DNA of 64,000 bases from Ruoffia tabacinasalis (GCF_042652985.1 NZ_JBHSHQ010000050.1:43443-107442), one strand, 5' to 3'; shown: positions 44,724-54,560, numbered from the stretch's first letter. The notes: generated by a model from the letters alone, not told the origin. Made by a program: numbers and translations.

Positions 44724-45402
44724 AGCGTATAATCAAAGGCAGTATAGACCATTCATGACCTATATCTTTTTAGGTATTAATGTCGCTGTCTACGTATTTA
44801 TGCTATTAAAGTATAATACGACAACAGATATCATGGCATTACTTGAGATGGGGGCCAATTTTTCACCCGCGGTGATTATCTTTAATGAGTGGTGGCGATT
44901 ATTAACTGCGGCATTTATTCATATTGGCTTCTCACATATTTTAATGAATGGGATATCTTTATATTTTCTAGGTATGGATTTAGAGAAGATACACGGTCAT
45001 GGTAAATTTGCATTGATTTACTTAATTTCGGCGATTGGGGGAAACTTATTTTCCTTTGCATTTAACGTGAATGTTTCTGCAGGGGCATCCACGGCGATAT
45101 TTGGGATGTTTGCGAGTTACTTAGTGTTAGCGTATTTAAACCCCGATTCACCCATATTTAAACAAAGAGCGAGTACATTCACTGTTTTACTAGTGTTGAA
45201 TTTCTTGAATGGTTTATTTACATCAGGAATTGATAATTGGGGTCATCTTGGCGGGGCGATATTTGGTGCATTAATAACGTTTGCGGTTGGTTTTGGATCC
45301 AAGCGAACATTAACAAAGACAAATCGACTACTAGCTATTTTAGCTATGCTCGTGATCGCACTAATACTAGTATTTATCGGTCGTAATCGGATTTTAAGTT
45401 AA
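44707..45402 (+). CDS. Rhomboid family intramembrane serine protease
   Basis: A 231-residue protease with six or seven membrane helices. The catalytic Ser is in SAGASTAIFG (about 140) and the His in NWGHLGG (about 180). The loop motif WRLLTAAFIHIGFSHILMNG (about 62-81) is typical. The Ser motif reads GAST rather than the commoner GASG. It should cleave membrane proteins within the bilayer; substrates unknown. The start is ATG 44707, with AAGGAG nine bases upstream inside the previous gene. The rhodanese-like gene follows by 48 bp. Confidence 0.93.
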   Translation: MNNQFRAYNQRQYRPFMTYIFLGINVAVYVFMLLKYNTTTDIMALLEMGANFSPAVIIFNEWWRLLTAAFIHIGFSHILMNGISLYFLGMDLEKIHGHGKFALIYLISAIGGNLFSFAFNVNVSAGASTAIFGMFASYLVLAYLNPDSPIFKQRASTFTVLLVLNFLNGLFTSGIDNWGHLGGAIFGALITFAVGFGSKRTLTKTNRLLAILAMLVIALILVFIGRNRILS

Positions 45403-45450
45403 TATTTTAAATAAATGATAATAAATGAAAATAGAGGAGTCAGGTAGGAA

Positions 45451-45846
45451 ATGAATATTTTATTATTTCTTTTAGCGTTAATCGCTATTGGTTTAGTTGC
45501 TTATGGGATTTATTTGTTAGTATTATGGGTGATGCGTAAACAATCCGCAGAAATGGCTGAAAGTCATGAGATTAGAGAGAATATCCGTAAAGTTCAAATT
45601 ATTGATGTGAGAGAAACACCAGAATTTGATGCTAAACATATCTTAGGAGCAAGAAGTATACCGATGTCACAGTTTAAGCAAAGATTTGCAGAAATCCGTA
45701 AGGATAAACCTGTGTATTTATATGATGATGCATTGAATTATGCATCTAGAGCAGCCAATATCTTGAAAAAAGAAGGCTATGATAAGATTTATATCTTAAA
45801 AGGTGGCTTTTCTAGTTGGACTGGAAAAGTTAAATCAGAATTATAA
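45451..45846 (+). CDS. Membrane-anchored rhodanese-like protein lacking the catalytic Cys
   Basis: A 131-residue protein with an N-terminal membrane helix (about 2-28) and a rhodanese fold: IDVRETPEFDAKHILGARSI (about 50-69), PVYLYDDALNYASRAANIL and YILKGGFSSW. Active rhodaneses have a Cys at the start of the loop after the fourth strand. Here this position reads YDDALNYAS, with no Cys, so sulphur transfer is unlikely. It may be a binding or scaffolding module. It is in the rhomboid operon, and a strong terminator follows. Confidence 0.88.
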   Translation: MNILLFLLALIAIGLVAYGIYLLVLWVMRKQSAEMAESHEIRENIRKVQIIDVRETPEFDAKHILGARSIPMSQFKQRFAEIRKDKPVYLYDDALNYASRAANILKKEGYDKIYILKGGFSSWTGKVKSEL

Positions 45847-45858
45847 TAGATTAAATAA

Positions 45859-45900
45859 CAAAAGACACGCGACATCTGAAAAGATGTGACGTGTCTTTTG
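45859..45900. terminator. Terminator between rhodanese-like gene and DUF4044-type gene
   Basis: AAAAGACACG and GACATCT arms pair with AGATGTG and CGTGTCTTTT. Flanks suit both strands, and both adjacent genes converge on it. Confidence 0.85.
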
Positions 45901-45902
45901 TT

Positions 45903-46070
45903 TTAGTTAAATGTAGATAAACTAACCATTAAACTTATAACAACTGAAGCTAGCATAATTACTACCATTGTAATTGCGACAAATTTAACAATTCGATCCA
46001 TCTTTGATTTTTTACCTTTATTCGATTGAGCTGCAAGTTTATTCCAATTTCTTTTTTTCGATTTAGCCAT
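45903..46070 (-). CDS. Small DUF4044-type membrane protein
   Basis: A 55-residue gene on the minus strand: a basic N-terminus (MAKSKKRNWNKLAAQSNKGK) followed by one membrane helix (about 28-50, with ITMVVIMLASVVISL). Composition and length match the short DUF4044 proteins of Lactobacillales. The promoter is excellent (TTGACG-17-TATAAT), which supports expression. The GGGATATGGGAAC site is weak, 10 to 15 bases before the ATG. No function is known. It is just upstream of gnd but transcribed away from it. Confidence 0.75.
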   Translation of the reverse strand: MAKSKKRNWNKLAAQSNKGKKSKMDRIVKFVAITMVVIMLASVVISLMVSLSTFN

Positions 46071-46100
46071 GTTCCCATATCCCTCACTTTTGTAGCCATT

Positions 46101-46129
46101 ATTATAATTGTAAATATAAAAAACGTCAA
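46101..46129 (-). promoter_or_regulatory. Promoter of the DUF4044-type gene
   Basis: Minus-strand TTGACG (46124-46129), 17-bp spacer, TATAAT (46101-46106), near consensus. Confidence 0.8.
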
Positions 46130-46277
46130 ATCAATCTTACAGAACAATTATAAATAGAATATAAATAAGTATTGAATAATATATTTCTCATCAAATATTT
46201 AAATATAGATGTTAAACCTTTAATATTCTAATGAAATTTGCTAAAATAGTAAAGGAATCATAAGGAGGCAAATAAAC

Positions 46278-47720
46278 ATGACAAAACAACAAATTGGTGT
46301 AGTGGGTATGGCCGTAATGGGTCGTAATATCGCATTAAATATTGAAAGCCGTGGCTACTCTGTTTCACTTTATAACCGTACGGATTGGAAAACAACAGAG
46401 GTTGTTGACGAAAATCCAGATAAGAATTTAGTGGCAACATATGACATTGAAGAATTCGTTAATTCATTAGAAAAACCACGTAAAATTTTATTAATGGTTC
46501 AAGCTGGTAAAGGTACAGACGCAACGATTGAAAATTTATTACCTCATTTAGATAAAGACGATATTTTAATTGATGGTGGGAATACGTTCTTTAAAGATAC
46601 AATTCGTCGTAATGAATATTTAGCAGATTCAGGCATTAACTTTATTGGTGCAGGAATTTCTGGTGGTGAAGAAGGGGCACGTTTTGGACCGTCAATCATG
46701 CCAGGTGGCCAAGAAGAAGCTTATGCTTTAGTCAAAGACATCTTAGAAGCAATCTCAGCTAAAGCTGAAGATGGGCAACCATGTGTAACATACATCGGTG
46801 CTGATGGTGCAGGACACTATGTGAAGATGGTTCATAATGGAATTGAATATGGAGATATGCAATTAATTGCTGAATCATATGACATTATGCACCGTGGTTT
46901 AGGTATGTCTGCTCAAGAAATTGGCGACATCTTTACTGAATGGAATAATGGCGAGTTAGATAGTTTCTTAATGGAAATTACATCACAAATTCTAAAAACT
47001 ACAGATCCAGAAACTGGTAAAGCAATGGTCGAAGTGATTATGGACCGTGCAGGAAACAAAGGGACAGGTAAATGGACTTCACAAAGTGCACTAGACTTAG
47101 GTGAGCCATTATCATTAATTACTGAATCTGTATTTGCTCGTTTCATCTCTGCTCAAAAAGAGGAACGTGTCAAAGCAAGTAAGATTATTCCTGCGATTGA
47201 AGCAGAAATGGAAGTAACCGAAGATGAGAAGAAAGACTTTATTGAATTGATTCGTAAAGCACTATACTTCAGTAAAATCATGAGTTATGCTCAAGGATTT
47301 GCTCAATTACGAGCAGCAAGTGAAGAAAATGAATGGAACTTACCATACGGTGAAATCGCTAAGATCTGGCGTGAAGGATGTATTATCCGTGCTAAATTCT
47401 TACAAAACATTACAGATGCATACGAAAAAAATGCAGACTTACAAAACTTAATGTTAGATGATTACTTCTTAGACATTGTAACGAAAAATAATAGTGCCGT
47501 AAGAGGGGTAGTTTCTAAAGCAATTGCAGCAGGAATTCCAGTACCAACATTCTCAGCAGCTATTGCATATTACGATTCATATCGTTCAGAAGTTTTACCT
47601 GCGAATATTATTCAAGCACAACGTGACTTCTTCGGTGCACATACATATAACCGTGTGGACAAAGAAGGAACATTCCACTTCTTATGGAACGAAGGTAAAG
47701 AAGAAGAAATCGATTGGTAA
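46278..47720 (+). CDS. gnd: 6-phosphogluconate dehydrogenase, decarboxylating
   Basis: A 480-residue NADP+-dependent enzyme that makes ribulose 5-phosphate. The dinucleotide motif is GVVGMAVMGRNIALN (about 7-21). The substrate/catalytic block is IGAGISGGEEGARFGPSIMP (about 122-141), with HNGIEYGDMQLI at about 190 and KGTGKWTSQ at about 261. Length is standard. AAGGAGG precedes the ATG. With zwf it provides NADPH and pentose phosphates. A terminator lies 35 bp downstream. Confidence 0.97.
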   Translation: MTKQQIGVVGMAVMGRNIALNIESRGYSVSLYNRTDWKTTEVVDENPDKNLVATYDIEEFVNSLEKPRKILLMVQAGKGTDATIENLLPHLDKDDILIDGGNTFFKDTIRRNEYLADSGINFIGAGISGGEEGARFGPSIMPGGQEEAYALVKDILEAISAKAEDGQPCVTYIGADGAGHYVKMVHNGIEYGDMQLIAESYDIMHRGLGMSAQEIGDIFTEWNNGELDSFLMEITSQILKTTDPETGKAMVEVIMDRAGNKGTGKWTSQSALDLGEPLSLITESVFARFISAQKEERVKASKIIPAIEAEMEVTEDEKKDFIELIRKALYFSKIMSYAQGFAQLRAASEENEWNLPYGEIAKIWREGCIIRAKFLQNITDAYEKNADLQNLMLDDYFLDIVTKNNSAVRGVVSKAIAAGIPVPTFSAAIAYYDSYRSEVLPANIIQAQRDFFGAHTYNRVDKEGTFHFLWNEGKEEEIDW

Positions 47721-47755
47721 TATTTTTCATTACAAATTAATAACACATGAGATTT

Positions 47756-47788
47756 CGGCCGTAAACATTAACTTTACGGCCGTTTTTT
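47756..47788 (+). terminator. Terminator of gnd
   Basis: CGGCCGTAAA (47756-47765) with TTTACGGCCG (47773-47782), then TTTTTT. Confidence 0.9.
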
Positions 47789-47966
47789 CTTCTAAAGAAA
47801 GAAATAAAACAGATCAATTCAACTCATAGCATATTAATAAATACAAAAAAGGATTGAGAAAATATTCTAATTATATTAGAATAAATCACTTAATTAGTAG
47901 CAATATGCGATAATATTGTGTAGAATTGATAAGGAAGATATTAGAATATGTTAAGGAGGATAATGA

Positions 47967-48668
47967 ATGAGTGAAGAAAATAAACAACGTGTATTAATTA
48001 TTGAAGACGAAAAGAACTTAGCTCGATTCGTTGACTTAGAATTAAAACACGAAGGCTATGAAACTGAGATTAGATATGATGGTCGTAGTGGACTAGATGC
48101 AGCATTAAATGAGGATTGGGATGTCATCCTATTAGATTTAATGTTACCAGAATTAAACGGTCTAGAAGTTTGCCGTCGTATTCGTCCGGTTAAAGATACA
48201 CCAATCATTATTATGACAGCAAGAGATTCGGTTATAGACCGTGTTTCTGGATTAGATCAAGGGGCAGATGATTATATTGTTAAGCCATTTGCAATTGAAG
48301 AATTATTAGCACGTCTACGTGCATTATTCCGTCGTTTAGATCATGAAGATGAGCAACGTGCACAACAACAACCAACGGTTAAATATCGTGATTTAACGGT
48401 AGAGAAGGCCAATCGTATTGTTAAACGTGGTGAAGAAGTCATTGATTTAACTAAACGTGAATATGAATTATTATTATACTTAATGGAAAACATTAACATG
48501 GTAATGTCTCGTGACGTACTTTTAGACAAAGTATGGGGTTATAAATCCGAAGTTGAGACAAATGTTGTTGACGTATATATTCGTTATTTACGTAATAAAA
48601 TTGACGTTCCTGGGCAAGATAGTTATATTCAAACTGTTCGTGGAACGGGATATGTCATGAGAAACTAA
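47967..48668 (+). CDS. OmpR-family response regulator (ArlR/CsrR-like)
   Basis: A 233-residue regulator. The receiver domain (1-120) has DE near residue 13, the phospho-acceptor Asp in ILLDLMLPELNG (about 56) and the Lys in IVKPFAIEELLAR (about 106). The winged-helix DNA-binding domain (about 135-230) ends YIQTVRGTGYVMRN. LARFVDLELKHEGYE and WGYKSEVETNVVDVYIRYLR are close to staphylococcal ArlR and streptococcal CsrR/CovR, which govern virulence and envelope genes. It is not obviously PhoP. AAGGAGG precedes the ATG. The kinase follows immediately. Confidence 0.9.
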   Translation: MSEENKQRVLIIEDEKNLARFVDLELKHEGYETEIRYDGRSGLDAALNEDWDVILLDLMLPELNGLEVCRRIRPVKDTPIIIMTARDSVIDRVSGLDQGADDYIVKPFAIEELLARLRALFRRLDHEDEQRAQQQPTVKYRDLTVEKANRIVKRGEEVIDLTKREYELLLYLMENINMVMSRDVLLDKVWGYKSEVETNVVDVYIRYLRNKIDVPGQDSYIQTVRGTGYVMRN

Positions 48669-48669
48669 G

Positions 48670-50178
48670 ATGGAAGCTTTTAAAGAGAAAATAAAACAGC
48701 CCCTTTCCCTTAAGTGGAAATGGGGAATTTTATTATTTACATTTTTTGCGCCAGTTATCATTATTAGTTTAACTTGGTATCATCAAGATGTGAATGATAA
48801 TTTAAGCAAGCAGGTTTATGACACTTATCAGAATAAATATGAAAAAATCGATGAATATTTCCAACAGTTTGATTTTCCGTTTTTAGTATATAACCAAGCT
48901 GAAACGACCGCTCGCCCTTTATCGGATGAACAATTTCAAGCACAAAGGAATGCCGTAAGTAACTTAGAGTATTTTGAAGATGACAATACGACGATTCGAT
49001 TGTTTAGTGAATCAAATCAACTGATTTATGAAACAATGACATTGAACTTACCATCGATTAATCATTCAGATCAGTTGCAAGAAGTGCAACATAACGACGA
49101 AACATTTTTAATGGGTTATAATACCGTGGTTTCTGATTCAACAGGTAAAAAAATTGGTTCTTTCCAATTAATTGTGAAACCAGAATATTATACAAATGTT
49201 ATTCAACACCAAAATCAATTATTTTGGCGAGTGTTATTATTAATCGTCGTTATTATTGGAGTATTGTCATTTGTTTTAAGTCATCGTTTCCTAAGACCTC
49301 TAACTTATCTTAATAACTCATTGGATTTGGTAGAAGAAGAAAACTTATCTGATATTCGAGTTAGAAAACCAGTCTCAGAGGATGAGTGGAGCGATTTAAG
49401 TTTACACGTGAATAAGTTACTAGACAAAATTGATAAATATGTCACAAACCAAAAACAATTCGTCGAGGATGTTTCACACGAATTAAGAACACCTGTTGCG
49501 ATTGTTGAAGGTCACTTGAAATTATTAAATCGTTGGGGTAAAGATGATCCCGAAGTTCTTGAAGAATCCATCGCCTCTTCCTTACAAGAAATAACAAGAA
49601 TGAAAGGCTTAGTGCAAGAAATGTTAGATCTTTCTCGAGCGGAAAATGTGGATATCGACTATAAAGATGAGATAACAGAAGTCTATTCGACGACCGAGCA
49701 AGTATTCAATAACATTAAAATTATCCACGAAGATTTTGATTTCTATCTTGATTCCGATGATGATGGTGAAAGCTTATATATTCAAGCATTTCGAAATCAT
49801 ATTGAACAAGTTCTCATTATTTTACTGGATAATGCAGTTAAATATAGCCGTGACCGTAAAGAAATCCACGTATCTATCAGTAAGAGCTTTACTAAAGTTG
49901 AGATTGCGATACAAGATTTTGGTGAGGGTATGACTGATGAAGATAAAGAAAAAGTATTTGGTCGATTTTATCGAATTGATAAAGCAAGATCACGTGATAA
50001 AGGTGGGAATGGTTTAGGCCTAAGTATTGCGAAACAATTAGTTGAAGGGTATAAAGGGGCGATTCGAGTGGAGAGTGTAATTAATCACGGTTCGATTTTT
50101 TATATTGAATTTCCAATCTTGAATGACACTCGACAAATATATAAGAGTAAGCAAATCGCCGAACGCAAAAAACTATAA
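48670..50178 (+). CDS. Sensor histidine kinase (ArlS/CsrS-like)
   Basis: A 502-residue kinase: membrane helix about 18-38, an extracellular sensor region (about 40-175), second helix about 178-200, HAMP, then HisKA with DVSHELRTPVAIVEGHLKLL (His about 269) and a catalytic ATPase domain (DNAVKYS N-box, DFGEGM G1, GNGLGLSIAKQLVE G2). The signal is unknown. Its start follows the regulator's stop by one base, so it probably relies on coupled translation. A long terminator follows, shared with the convergent yidC. Confidence 0.9.
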   Translation: MEAFKEKIKQPLSLKWKWGILLFTFFAPVIIISLTWYHQDVNDNLSKQVYDTYQNKYEKIDEYFQQFDFPFLVYNQAETTARPLSDEQFQAQRNAVSNLEYFEDDNTTIRLFSESNQLIYETMTLNLPSINHSDQLQEVQHNDETFLMGYNTVVSDSTGKKIGSFQLIVKPEYYTNVIQHQNQLFWRVLLLIVVIIGVLSFVLSHRFLRPLTYLNNSLDLVEEENLSDIRVRKPVSEDEWSDLSLHVNKLLDKIDKYVTNQKQFVEDVSHELRTPVAIVEGHLKLLNRWGKDDPEVLEESIASSLQEITRMKGLVQEMLDLSRAENVDIDYKDEITEVYSTTEQVFNNIKIIHEDFDFYLDSDDDGESLYIQAFRNHIEQVLIILLDNAVKYSRDRKEIHVSISKSFTKVEIAIQDFGEGMTDEDKEKVFGRFYRIDKARSRDKGGNGLGLSIAKQLVEGYKGAIRVESVINHGSIFYIEFPILNDTRQIYKSKQIAERKKL

Positions 50179-50194
50179 TGTTTATTCCATAATA

Positions 50195-50266
50195 AAAAAA
50201 CGGATATGCGTCTGTTGTAACTACCTAAATTAAGGAAGTGCAACAGATTCGCGTATCCGTTTTTTA
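50195..50266. terminator. Long bidirectional terminator between the two-component system and yidC
   Basis: AAAACGGATA and the following CTGTTG arm pair with CAACAG and TATCCGTTTT, at roughly 50195-50217 and 50241-50265. Ends are A-rich and T-rich. Confidence 0.8.
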
Positions 50267-50292
50267 TGTATAAATTTATGTTTTAAAATTGA

Positions 50293-51249
50293 TTAACGTC
50301 TTTGTTTACCTTCGTTACGGCGTTTTTTATTGGAAGTATTGACATTGTTCTTCGTCGGCACTAAGCGTTTTGAATCACCTTTGTTCGTATTTTTAGCTTT
50401 AGTTGCTTTTTTACGAGGTGTACGTTTAACATGTGCGTATTTCTCAGCTTCAGCTTCCATATCTTTTTCAATTCTTGGTCTTACCACTTTATTCATATAA
50501 AGTTGTTGGAAGATTGCGAACACACCACCGGTTAAGAAGTAAATTCCTAATCCAGCTGCGGAAGCATAAGTAATCCAACCAATCATTAGCGGATTCATTA
50601 ACATCATTGTACGCGATGTTTGTTGCGCTTGAGGGTTATCAGATTGAGGCGTATTTTTCTGCATCATCCAGCCTTGTAGTGCATAAAGTAGAACAACACC
50701 AATTACAAGTGGAATACTTTGCTCACCTAAGTTAATACCTAAGAAGTTACTTCTTAAGATTTCTGGAGACGAACGAATCGCAGTATATACAGCAGAAATA
50801 ATAGGCATTTGGATTAGTAGTGGTAGACATCCTGCTAAACCACCAAACATATTAATGTCATATTTCTTATACACTTGCATAAGTTCTTGTTGTAACGCTG
50901 CTTTTTCATTTTGATCGCTTGTTTCTTCCATTTCAGCATTGATTTCATCAATCTCAGGCTGAGCGATCTTCATTTTTGATTGACTAATCATTGAATTTTT
51001 AGTCATATTTACTGATGATGGCATCATAAGTAATCGTGTGATGATTGTAATAATTATGATTGCTACCCCGTAGCTACCGCCGAAAATCCCAGCAATCCAG
51101 TCCATTAGAGTGGATGCAGGTCGACCAATATACTCGTAAACCCATCCAGAAGGGTTACCAGCACTATCGTAAGAGACACAGCCGGACATAACTAGTATAA
51201 CAACAGCTAGTAGTCCAATAATTTTTAACCATTTTTGCTTCTTTTTCAT
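50293..51249 (-). CDS. yidC: Membrane protein insertase YidC (lipoprotein form)
   Basis: A 318-residue insertase of the YidC/Oxa1 family. It has a lipobox (VILVMSGCVSY, Cys about 23), five later membrane helices (about 57-80, 130-155, 172-195, 215-245) and a strongly basic C-terminal tail (about 275-318) that binds ribosomes. The family's SVNMTKNSMISQSKM and GGLAGCLPLLIQMPII are clear. It inserts and folds membrane proteins, with or without Sec. acyP is 95 bp upstream on the same strand, the usual pairing. Confidence 0.95.
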   Translation of the reverse strand: MKKKQKWLKIIGLLAVVILVMSGCVSYDSAGNPSGWVYEYIGRPASTLMDWIAGIFGGSYGVAIIIITIITRLLMMPSSVNMTKNSMISQSKMKIAQPEIDEINAEMEETSDQNEKAALQQELMQVYKKYDINMFGGLAGCLPLLIQMPIISAVYTAIRSSPEILRSNFLGINLGEQSIPLVIGVVLLYALQGWMMQKNTPQSDNPQAQQTSRTMMLMNPLMIGWITYASAAGLGIYFLTGGVFAIFQQLYMNKVVRPRIEKDMEAEAEKYAHVKRTPRKKATKAKNTNKGDSKRLVPTKNNVNTSNKKRRNEGKQRR

Positions 51250-51344
51250 CTAAGTTATCACTCCATTAAAATTCATACTCTTATATAATATAGAAAAGAG
51301 ATGAAGAATTCAATCAGATTCTCACTATATTTAATTAACAAAAG

Positions 51345-51620
51345 TTAATATACTACAGAAAAATCATCATAAACTTTATCGAGTTGCAAATCGTGGATCT
51401 CGACATCTTTAATTTTCATAAATTGATGTTGAGGTTGTTTGATTCGCTCAACCATCTTATTCAAAGTATCATCATCTGTTTGAGCGATAATTTTGACATC
51501 ACCGTCAGACAAATTTCTTACTGTTCCTTTAATATTAAGATCTTTTGCAATTTGGCTTACATAATTTCTAAAGCCAACACCTTGTACGCGTCCTGATACG
51601 ATTAATTCAGTTGTTTTCAT
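51345..51620 (-). CDS. acyP: Acylphosphatase
   Basis: A 91-residue acylphosphatase hydrolysing acyl phosphates. The active-site loop GRVQGVGFRNYV (about 9-20, catalytic Arg) and NLSDGDVKIIAQ (about 38-49, catalytic Asn) are present. I start at ATG 51620, after GAAAGGGAG; a frame to 51809 would overlap the ftsK promoter and lacks family similarity upstream. yidC follows 95 bp downstream. Confidence 0.95.
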   Translation of the reverse strand: MKTTELIVSGRVQGVGFRNYVSQIAKDLNIKGTVRNLSDGDVKIIAQTDDDTLNKMVERIKQPQHQFMKIKDVEIHDLQLDKVYDDFSVVY

Positions 51621-51695
51621 GTAATCGCTCCCTTTCTTTTGCTTACATTGTAACACAGAATTTCTAATAAAGAATTCGATATATCCACCATTCAA

Positions 51696-51704
51696 TGCTA
51701 TAAT
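51696..51704 (+). promoter_or_regulatory. ftsK extended -10 promoter
   Basis: TGCTATAAT at 51696-51704, 47 bp before the ftsK start. No clear -35. Confidence 0.55.
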
Positions 51705-51751
51705 TAGTGTTGCGTAAAGTTTAGCGAATAGAAGAACGAGGAGGATGGTCC

Positions 51752-54514
51752 ATGACGAAAAAGAAGAAAGCTCAAACAAAAAAGTCAGAGCAAATAAGTG
51801 ATCATTCAAAACATTATATATATTTAATTATAGGCTTGATTGTCGCTTTTATATCGATAATAGCCTTATTTAATTGGGGATTTTTTGGTTCACTTGTCTT
51901 AAATACATTTCGACTGTTTGTCGGTGAAGCTTATGATTTATTATTAGTTGGAATTGCTTTTATTGGATTAGCAATGTTTGTGAAGCGTTCCATTGTTAAT
52001 ATCCCCGCATTAAAATTAATGGGTTCATTGTTTATATTAATAGCGATGACGACATTACTTCATTTTAATCAATTTTATCCTTTAGAACCTTTACCTGATT
52101 CCATTTTTGCGATTACTTTTGATATTTTCAAAAATGAATTTGTAACTGGTCAAAACCAAGTCAGTCTTGGTGGTGGGATGCTCGGTGCAGTTTTTTATGC
52201 GAGTTTTGGTTATTTATTTGGACAATGGGGAACATATTTATTAGTAGGTATTGTGTTCTTTATTGGGTTTTTTATGACTACAGGTGTGACTTTTGAAGCA
52301 TTTATTAACGCGATTAAACACTTTTTCATTTTAATATATAGAGGATTTAAACGAGTTGGAAACACAATTAGTGAAGTTCGTTCTTCATATAAAGAATCTT
52401 TCGTAGAAGAAGAGGAAATTACTGAAGACATCGAACCTGTGGTTGAAGAAGCTATTTATGAACAAAATGATTCATTTAATGAATATGAGGATTACTCAAG
52501 GGAAGAAGTGTCTTATGTAAGTAAGCAAAGACCTCAGAGAAGAGCTTTATTTGATAAAATAAAGAACAAATTTAATGTCAACGATGCTGAGGAAACGACC
52601 GAACAGTGGCAACCCCGTTATCAGCCTTCCATTAAAGTAGATAAAGAACCTAGTTGGGAAGTATATGATGATACGGATGCACTAGCGTCAACAGCAGCTA
52701 GTGAACGTGCAAGACTAGAACGAGATAAAGATTTAGTCTTAGATTTAGATTATTTTGACCAAATTTCTAATCATACAAAAGAAGATGAGTCAGAATCAGT
52801 TGTTGATATGCCACAGCAACCTAATTATGATTACAATAATCCATCTGATTGGGATGCGCCAACGACTTATGAAGAAGAATCTTATAACAACGTAGAAATT
52901 GATGCAGATGATGATATATTGGCTCATGAGATTGCTGATATCTTACCTGAAGAACCGACAAACCAAGAAACGGTTCAACACTCTAATGCCGCTCATTGGC
53001 AACAACAATCTGATAATATCCAAAACACAACTGATAATGATTTAGATTCTGTTCTTGAACAAAGCAGTAAAGCCAATCCAACTCAGAAAAAAGAATCGAA
53101 AAAAAGTAAGCATAAAGGGTATAAATTACCATCAAAAAACTTATTAACGAAAATTCCGCCGGTGGATCAATCTGAAGAATACAAACGGATTAATGAAAAC
53201 ATCGATAAACTTGAAAGAACATTTAAAAGTTTTGGTGTAGATGCTAAAGTTGTTAAAGCAAATTTAGGACCATCGGTTACGAAATATGAAATTGAACCAG
53301 CTATTGGTGTGAAAGTAAGTAAAATTGTTTCATTATCTGATGATATTGCATTATCACTCGCAGCCAGAGATATTCGTATGGAAGCTCCCATTCCAGGCAA
53401 ATCATTAATTGGGATAGAAGTACCAAATACTCAAGTGAGCCCAGTTTCTTTTTGGGAAATTGTAGATGCGGCCTTAAAATCACCAAATCTTTTAGAAGTG
53501 CCTTTAGGACGAGATATATCAGGATCAGTGTGTACAGCCGATTTGACTAAAATGCCTCACTTACTAATTGCTGGTGCAACGGGGAGTGGTAAATCAGTGG
53601 GAATGAATGTTATTATTGCTTCTTTATTAATGAAGGCAAAACCTAATGAAGTGAAATTCTTAATGATTGACCCTAAAAAAGTTGAGTTGACTATGTATAA
53701 TGAATTACCTCATCTTTTATCTCCGGTAGTTACTAACCCGAGAAAAGCGGCTCAAGCATTAAACAATGTAGTCCAAGAGATGGAACATCGTTATGAATTA
53801 TTTGCAGCATCTGGTGTAAGAAACGTAGATAGCTATAATGACTATATTGAAGAGCAAAACAAAAATGAAGGAACTGGCTATGAAAGACTGCCAAAAATTG
53901 TGGTCTTTATTGACGAGTTAGCAGACTTAATGCTAGTAGCTAGTAATGAAGTAGAGAATGCGATTATTCGCTTAGCTCAAATGGCACGTGCTGCTGGTAT
54001 TCATATGATTATCGCAACTCAAAGACCATCCGTAGACGTTATCACTGGGATTATAAAAGCTAATGTGCCATCAAGATTAGCCTTTGCGGTTTCAAGTGGG
54101 ACCGATTCGAGAACAATCTTAGATTCAAACGGTGCTGAGAAGTTACTTGGTAGAGGAGATATGCTATTCCAACCAATGGGTATGAATAAACCATTACGTG
54201 TTCAAGGTGGATATATTTCTGATGCTGAAGTAGAGCGTATTACAGACTTTATCAAAGATCAAAGAGAGCCTGATTATGATGAAGCGATTGTTGTGACAGA
54301 TGAAAGTCTTGAAAAAGCTAATGCATCTGATGACGAATACTTTGAAGATGCGGTTGCACTTATTAAAGAACAAGAAACAATCAGTATCTCTCAATTACAA
54401 AGAAGATTTAGAATTGGTTATAATCGAGCAGCAAGATTAATCGATGATATGGAAGCTTTAGGTTTAGTAAGTGAACCTGATGGAAGTAAACCAAGACAAG
54501 TCTTAATAGATTAA
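51752..54514 (+). CDS. ftsK: DNA translocase FtsK/SpoIIIE
   Basis: A 920-residue chromosome-segregation motor. Four membrane helices lie at about 24-190, then a long acidic, Gln/Asp-rich linker (about 200-470), the alpha domain, and the RecA-like motor with Walker A AGATGSGKSVGMN (about 606-618) and Walker B VVFIDELADLML (about 717-728). A C-terminal winged-helix gamma domain (about 855-920, SISQLQRRFRIGYNRAARLI) reads KOPS/SRS sites. GGAGGATGG precedes the ATG. It has its own promoter and terminator. Confidence 0.97.
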   Translation: MTKKKKAQTKKSEQISDHSKHYIYLIIGLIVAFISIIALFNWGFFGSLVLNTFRLFVGEAYDLLLVGIAFIGLAMFVKRSIVNIPALKLMGSLFILIAMTTLLHFNQFYPLEPLPDSIFAITFDIFKNEFVTGQNQVSLGGGMLGAVFYASFGYLFGQWGTYLLVGIVFFIGFFMTTGVTFEAFINAIKHFFILIYRGFKRVGNTISEVRSSYKESFVEEEEITEDIEPVVEEAIYEQNDSFNEYEDYSREEVSYVSKQRPQRRALFDKIKNKFNVNDAEETTEQWQPRYQPSIKVDKEPSWEVYDDTDALASTAASERARLERDKDLVLDLDYFDQISNHTKEDESESVVDMPQQPNYDYNNPSDWDAPTTYEEESYNNVEIDADDDILAHEIADILPEEPTNQETVQHSNAAHWQQQSDNIQNTTDNDLDSVLEQSSKANPTQKKESKKSKHKGYKLPSKNLLTKIPPVDQSEEYKRINENIDKLERTFKSFGVDAKVVKANLGPSVTKYEIEPAIGVKVSKIVSLSDDIALSLAARDIRMEAPIPGKSLIGIEVPNTQVSPVSFWEIVDAALKSPNLLEVPLGRDISGSVCTADLTKMPHLLIAGATGSGKSVGMNVIIASLLMKAKPNEVKFLMIDPKKVELTMYNELPHLLSPVVTNPRKAAQALNNVVQEMEHRYELFAASGVRNVDSYNDYIEEQNKNEGTGYERLPKIVVFIDELADLMLVASNEVENAIIRLAQMARAAGIHMIIATQRPSVDVITGIIKANVPSRLAFAVSSGTDSRTILDSNGAEKLLGRGDMLFQPMGMNKPLRVQGGYISDAEVERITDFIKDQREPDYDEAIVVTDESLEKANASDDEYFEDAVALIKEQETISISQLQRRFRIGYNRAARLIDDMEALGLVSEPDGSKPRQVLID

Positions 54515-54520
54515 AATTAA

Positions 54521-54560
54521 AATGCCTAGTAGATCAATGTTTACTACTAGGTATTTTTTT
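54521..54560 (+). terminator. Terminator of ftsK
   Basis: AATGCCTAGTAG with CTACTAGGTATT, followed by TTTTT. One G-T wobble. Confidence 0.88.

Noticed and set aside
47967..50178. The two-component system as PhoPR acting on the Pho box
   Set aside because: The regulator is closer to ArlR/CsrR, it lies 45 kb away, and nothing links it to phosphate.
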